The notes under the pieces were generated by a model. It was not told where the DNA came from. It did not search any database and was given only the letters and a program-made list of their open reading frames with translations. Position numbers and translations under genes: made by a program. From positions 15,035,001 through 15,099,000 of the forward strand of contig NC_089991.1 of assembly GCF_036417845.1 (NCBI RefSeq): 64,000 nt of DNA. The letters are read 5' to 3'. The stretch is from Apteryx mantelli. Its lineage: Eukaryota > Chordata > Aves > Apterygiformes > Apterygidae. Shown one piece after another: positions 62,465-64,000 of this stretch. Every line of letters starts with the position of its first letter. Within the stretch, counting starts at the first letter, position 1.

Positions 62465-64000
62465 GTAAGATGTGCTTTCTGATTCTGTTTGTTGGGGGGG
62501 GAGAGGGAGGGCTGGGGGGTGAAGATGCTGTTTGCAAATTCGCAGAGCTGTAGTGCGAATGCCGAAGGTTTGGATAGTGGCATTACATTCATCTATCTCC
62601 TAGCAGCTGCGATCTTTCAGTGTTTTATTTCTCTTACATTGTTGTTGCTCTGAAACGGACAGGGAGGGTAAGCAGCGGGTGCAGATGATGGTGGTACGTG
62701 CCGGGTGTTTCACGGAATTTGATGCCATATTAATGAAGGCTTTTCTCGCTGCATTATTGTGTGCTACGGTGCCCGGAGTTAGCATACGCTGTGTTTTGCG
62801 GGCAGAATGTCAGTGCTGCCGTGCTCGTTTCCACCTAGGCAGCCGCATCATGGCTGTGCCTGGGCTTCGGGCTCCCAAGCGCTGTGCCTTTTTTCAATCC
62901 CTGCCGAGCCGGCGCCAGGATTTAGGACCAAGGACAGAGATCCAAGGCTCTGCACAGCCCTCCCGAGAGGGGCAGCTGAGTGCTGCCTGCATTTCCCCAC
63001 ATGCAAAATGCTTTTAACGCTGATGGAGCAAGCCAGGGGAGGTAACAGAGTGTTTGCTTGTCACAGAGTCAGGCATATTAGACAAATATTTACAACAGCA
63101 TTTATCCACACGCACTGACACACATACTGGTGGAAGAAAACCTGTGCATGCTGCATATGTGTATTGTATACATAAATGCAAATAGGTAAAAATCTTAACA
63201 GCAGAGGAAGAAGGAGTTTCTCTGCGGATGAGTAGAAAGTGTGTGTTGGGGGGGAGTGAGCACTGCTGCAGTGCCAAGCGTTACGCTGAACTAGGCATTC
63301 TTGCACAAATTCGTGGACTGTGCATTTCACAGGTTAGATGAGAAAGTAATACTGCATTGCAAGTACCTGGCCTTTCAAGTGATATAGACTTTTTCTTCAC
63401 AGTTGCACAAGCCCTGCTGTCATTGATACATTAAAGTTAGTACCTGCTCCCTTTTCTGTTATTAATGCTGTCTCCAGACGGGTTCCTTGTTCACATTCAC
63501 CTTTTCTTCTCCCCTCCTTTCCCCTGGACACTACCACACTAAAAAGTGACTTCTGTTTGTTTGCTTTTTAGTTGGTTTGCTTAAGAAAAATGAGACTATG
63601 TAGTTGTACAGGTAGGATTTTATTTCTAAGCAAATTAAAAGGCCAAAACTATTGGCCAGGGAAATTAAAAGTTGCTCCTTTTTACAATAATTTTCTTCAC
63701 GCAAAAAAGCTTGTGTGAAGAATTCCTGTGGAAAGAAATGCAAAATGGTTGAAAATGGAGTAGAAAGTGAAATAAAACTTGGAGAGCCTACAAGGAGGGA
63801 TACTTTGTTATCTGGAGTAAGACAGCTGTAAGGTTTCTCGGATTTTGTAAGACTTATTTACGAACACTATGAATAGAGCAAAGGAAAATGAACTTTTACA
63901 GGATTTCAAGCAAGCAGTTCACCTGAATAATGTAGAGGTCTCCAGCTGAGGTGACAACACCTCTGTTTAAATTGTTTCATGTGTTTCTCCCTTCTTTCCC
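62465..64000 (+). other. Putative intron 1 (start)
   Basis: Downstream of the donor there is no further coherent coding frame. A G-quadruplex-capable run lies at 62,494-62,519, the DNA stays CpG-richer until about 63,020 and then returns to AT-rich sequence. First introns of vertebrate genes often begin this way. No second exon was recognised. Confidence 0.4.
62494..62519 (+). promoter_or_regulatory. G-quadruplex-capable G-run cluster
   Basis: Four runs of three or more G separated by loops of one to three bases (pattern G8-AGA-G3-A-G3-CT-G6) meet the usual quadruplex rule. It begins 29 bases after the putative splice donor on the transcribed-sense strand. Confidence 0.75.

Larger units (their letters stand above)
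62160..63020. other. CpG-enriched region around candidate first exon
   Basis: CpG dinucleotides and overall GC are clearly higher than in the preceding tens of kilobases. They extend from the 5' leader through the candidate exon into the intron (for example GCCGAGCCGGCGCCAGG near 62,903). This is the usual setting of a vertebrate promoter and first exon. Exact island borders need a computed CpG ratio. Confidence 0.5.

Noticed and set aside
62109..63118. Several 80-142-codon frames on both strands around the CpG-rich region
   Set aside because: Proline/serine-rich frames on both strands arise from GC-rich promoter sequence with few stops. Only the short frame ending at a splice donor has independent support.
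1..64000. tRNA, rRNA, CRISPR array, or endogenous retrovirus LTR pair
   Set aside because: Read for cloverleaf boxes, spaced identical repeats and TG...CA long terminal repeats with primer-binding sites; none could be supported.

Overview
The window looks like a piece of a bird chromosome. It is AT-rich vertebrate DNA with no operons or dense coding. Its recognisable repeats are CR1 non-LTR retrotransposons with the avian-type 3' end (an ATTCTGTG octamer tail and no poly-A), plus older CR1/L3-like and MIR-like relics. A crocodilian or turtle source is not formally excluded, but the low repeat density favours a bird. The species and chromosome cannot be read from the sequence.

Layout. Bases 1-25,549 are non-coding: AT-rich sequence with microsatellites, a few small GC-rich islets and weak traces of an old palindromic repeat. 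At 25,550-26,207 lies a CR1 copy that keeps only the ORF1 esterase domain joined directly to the CR1 3' tail. At 29,283-29,492 there is an MIR-like relic. An antisense CR1 3' end (31,592-31,789) and a sense 5'-truncated CR1 with an open reverse-transcriptase frame (33,850-35,289) form a close inverted pair. Bases 46,640-47,390 and 53,020-53,710 hold two very old antisense CR1/L3-type elements, and 51,065-51,745 holds a middle-aged, internally deleted sense CR1. These three are coding-dead and are recognised by nucleotide pattern rather than by ORFs.

The right end (about 61,550-64,000) differs. GC and CpG rise, the DNA has a promoter and 5'-UTR character, and a short ORF starting at 62,358 ends in a hydrophobic signal-peptide-like run next to a good splice donor (GTAAGA at 62,465). 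I read this as the first coding exon of a secreted or membrane protein gene on the + strand, with intron 1 running off the window. I do not recognise the gene. The preceding 61 kb is then probably its upstream intergenic desert, or an intron of a longer transcript.

No tRNA, rRNA, CRISPR array or complete host gene was seen. Nearly all other open frames are short, overlap in opposite directions and look like chance. The most unusual object is the CR1 copy at 25.5-26.2 kb, a compact intact esterase ORF with its own CR1 3' tail and a start codon supplied by flanking DNA.
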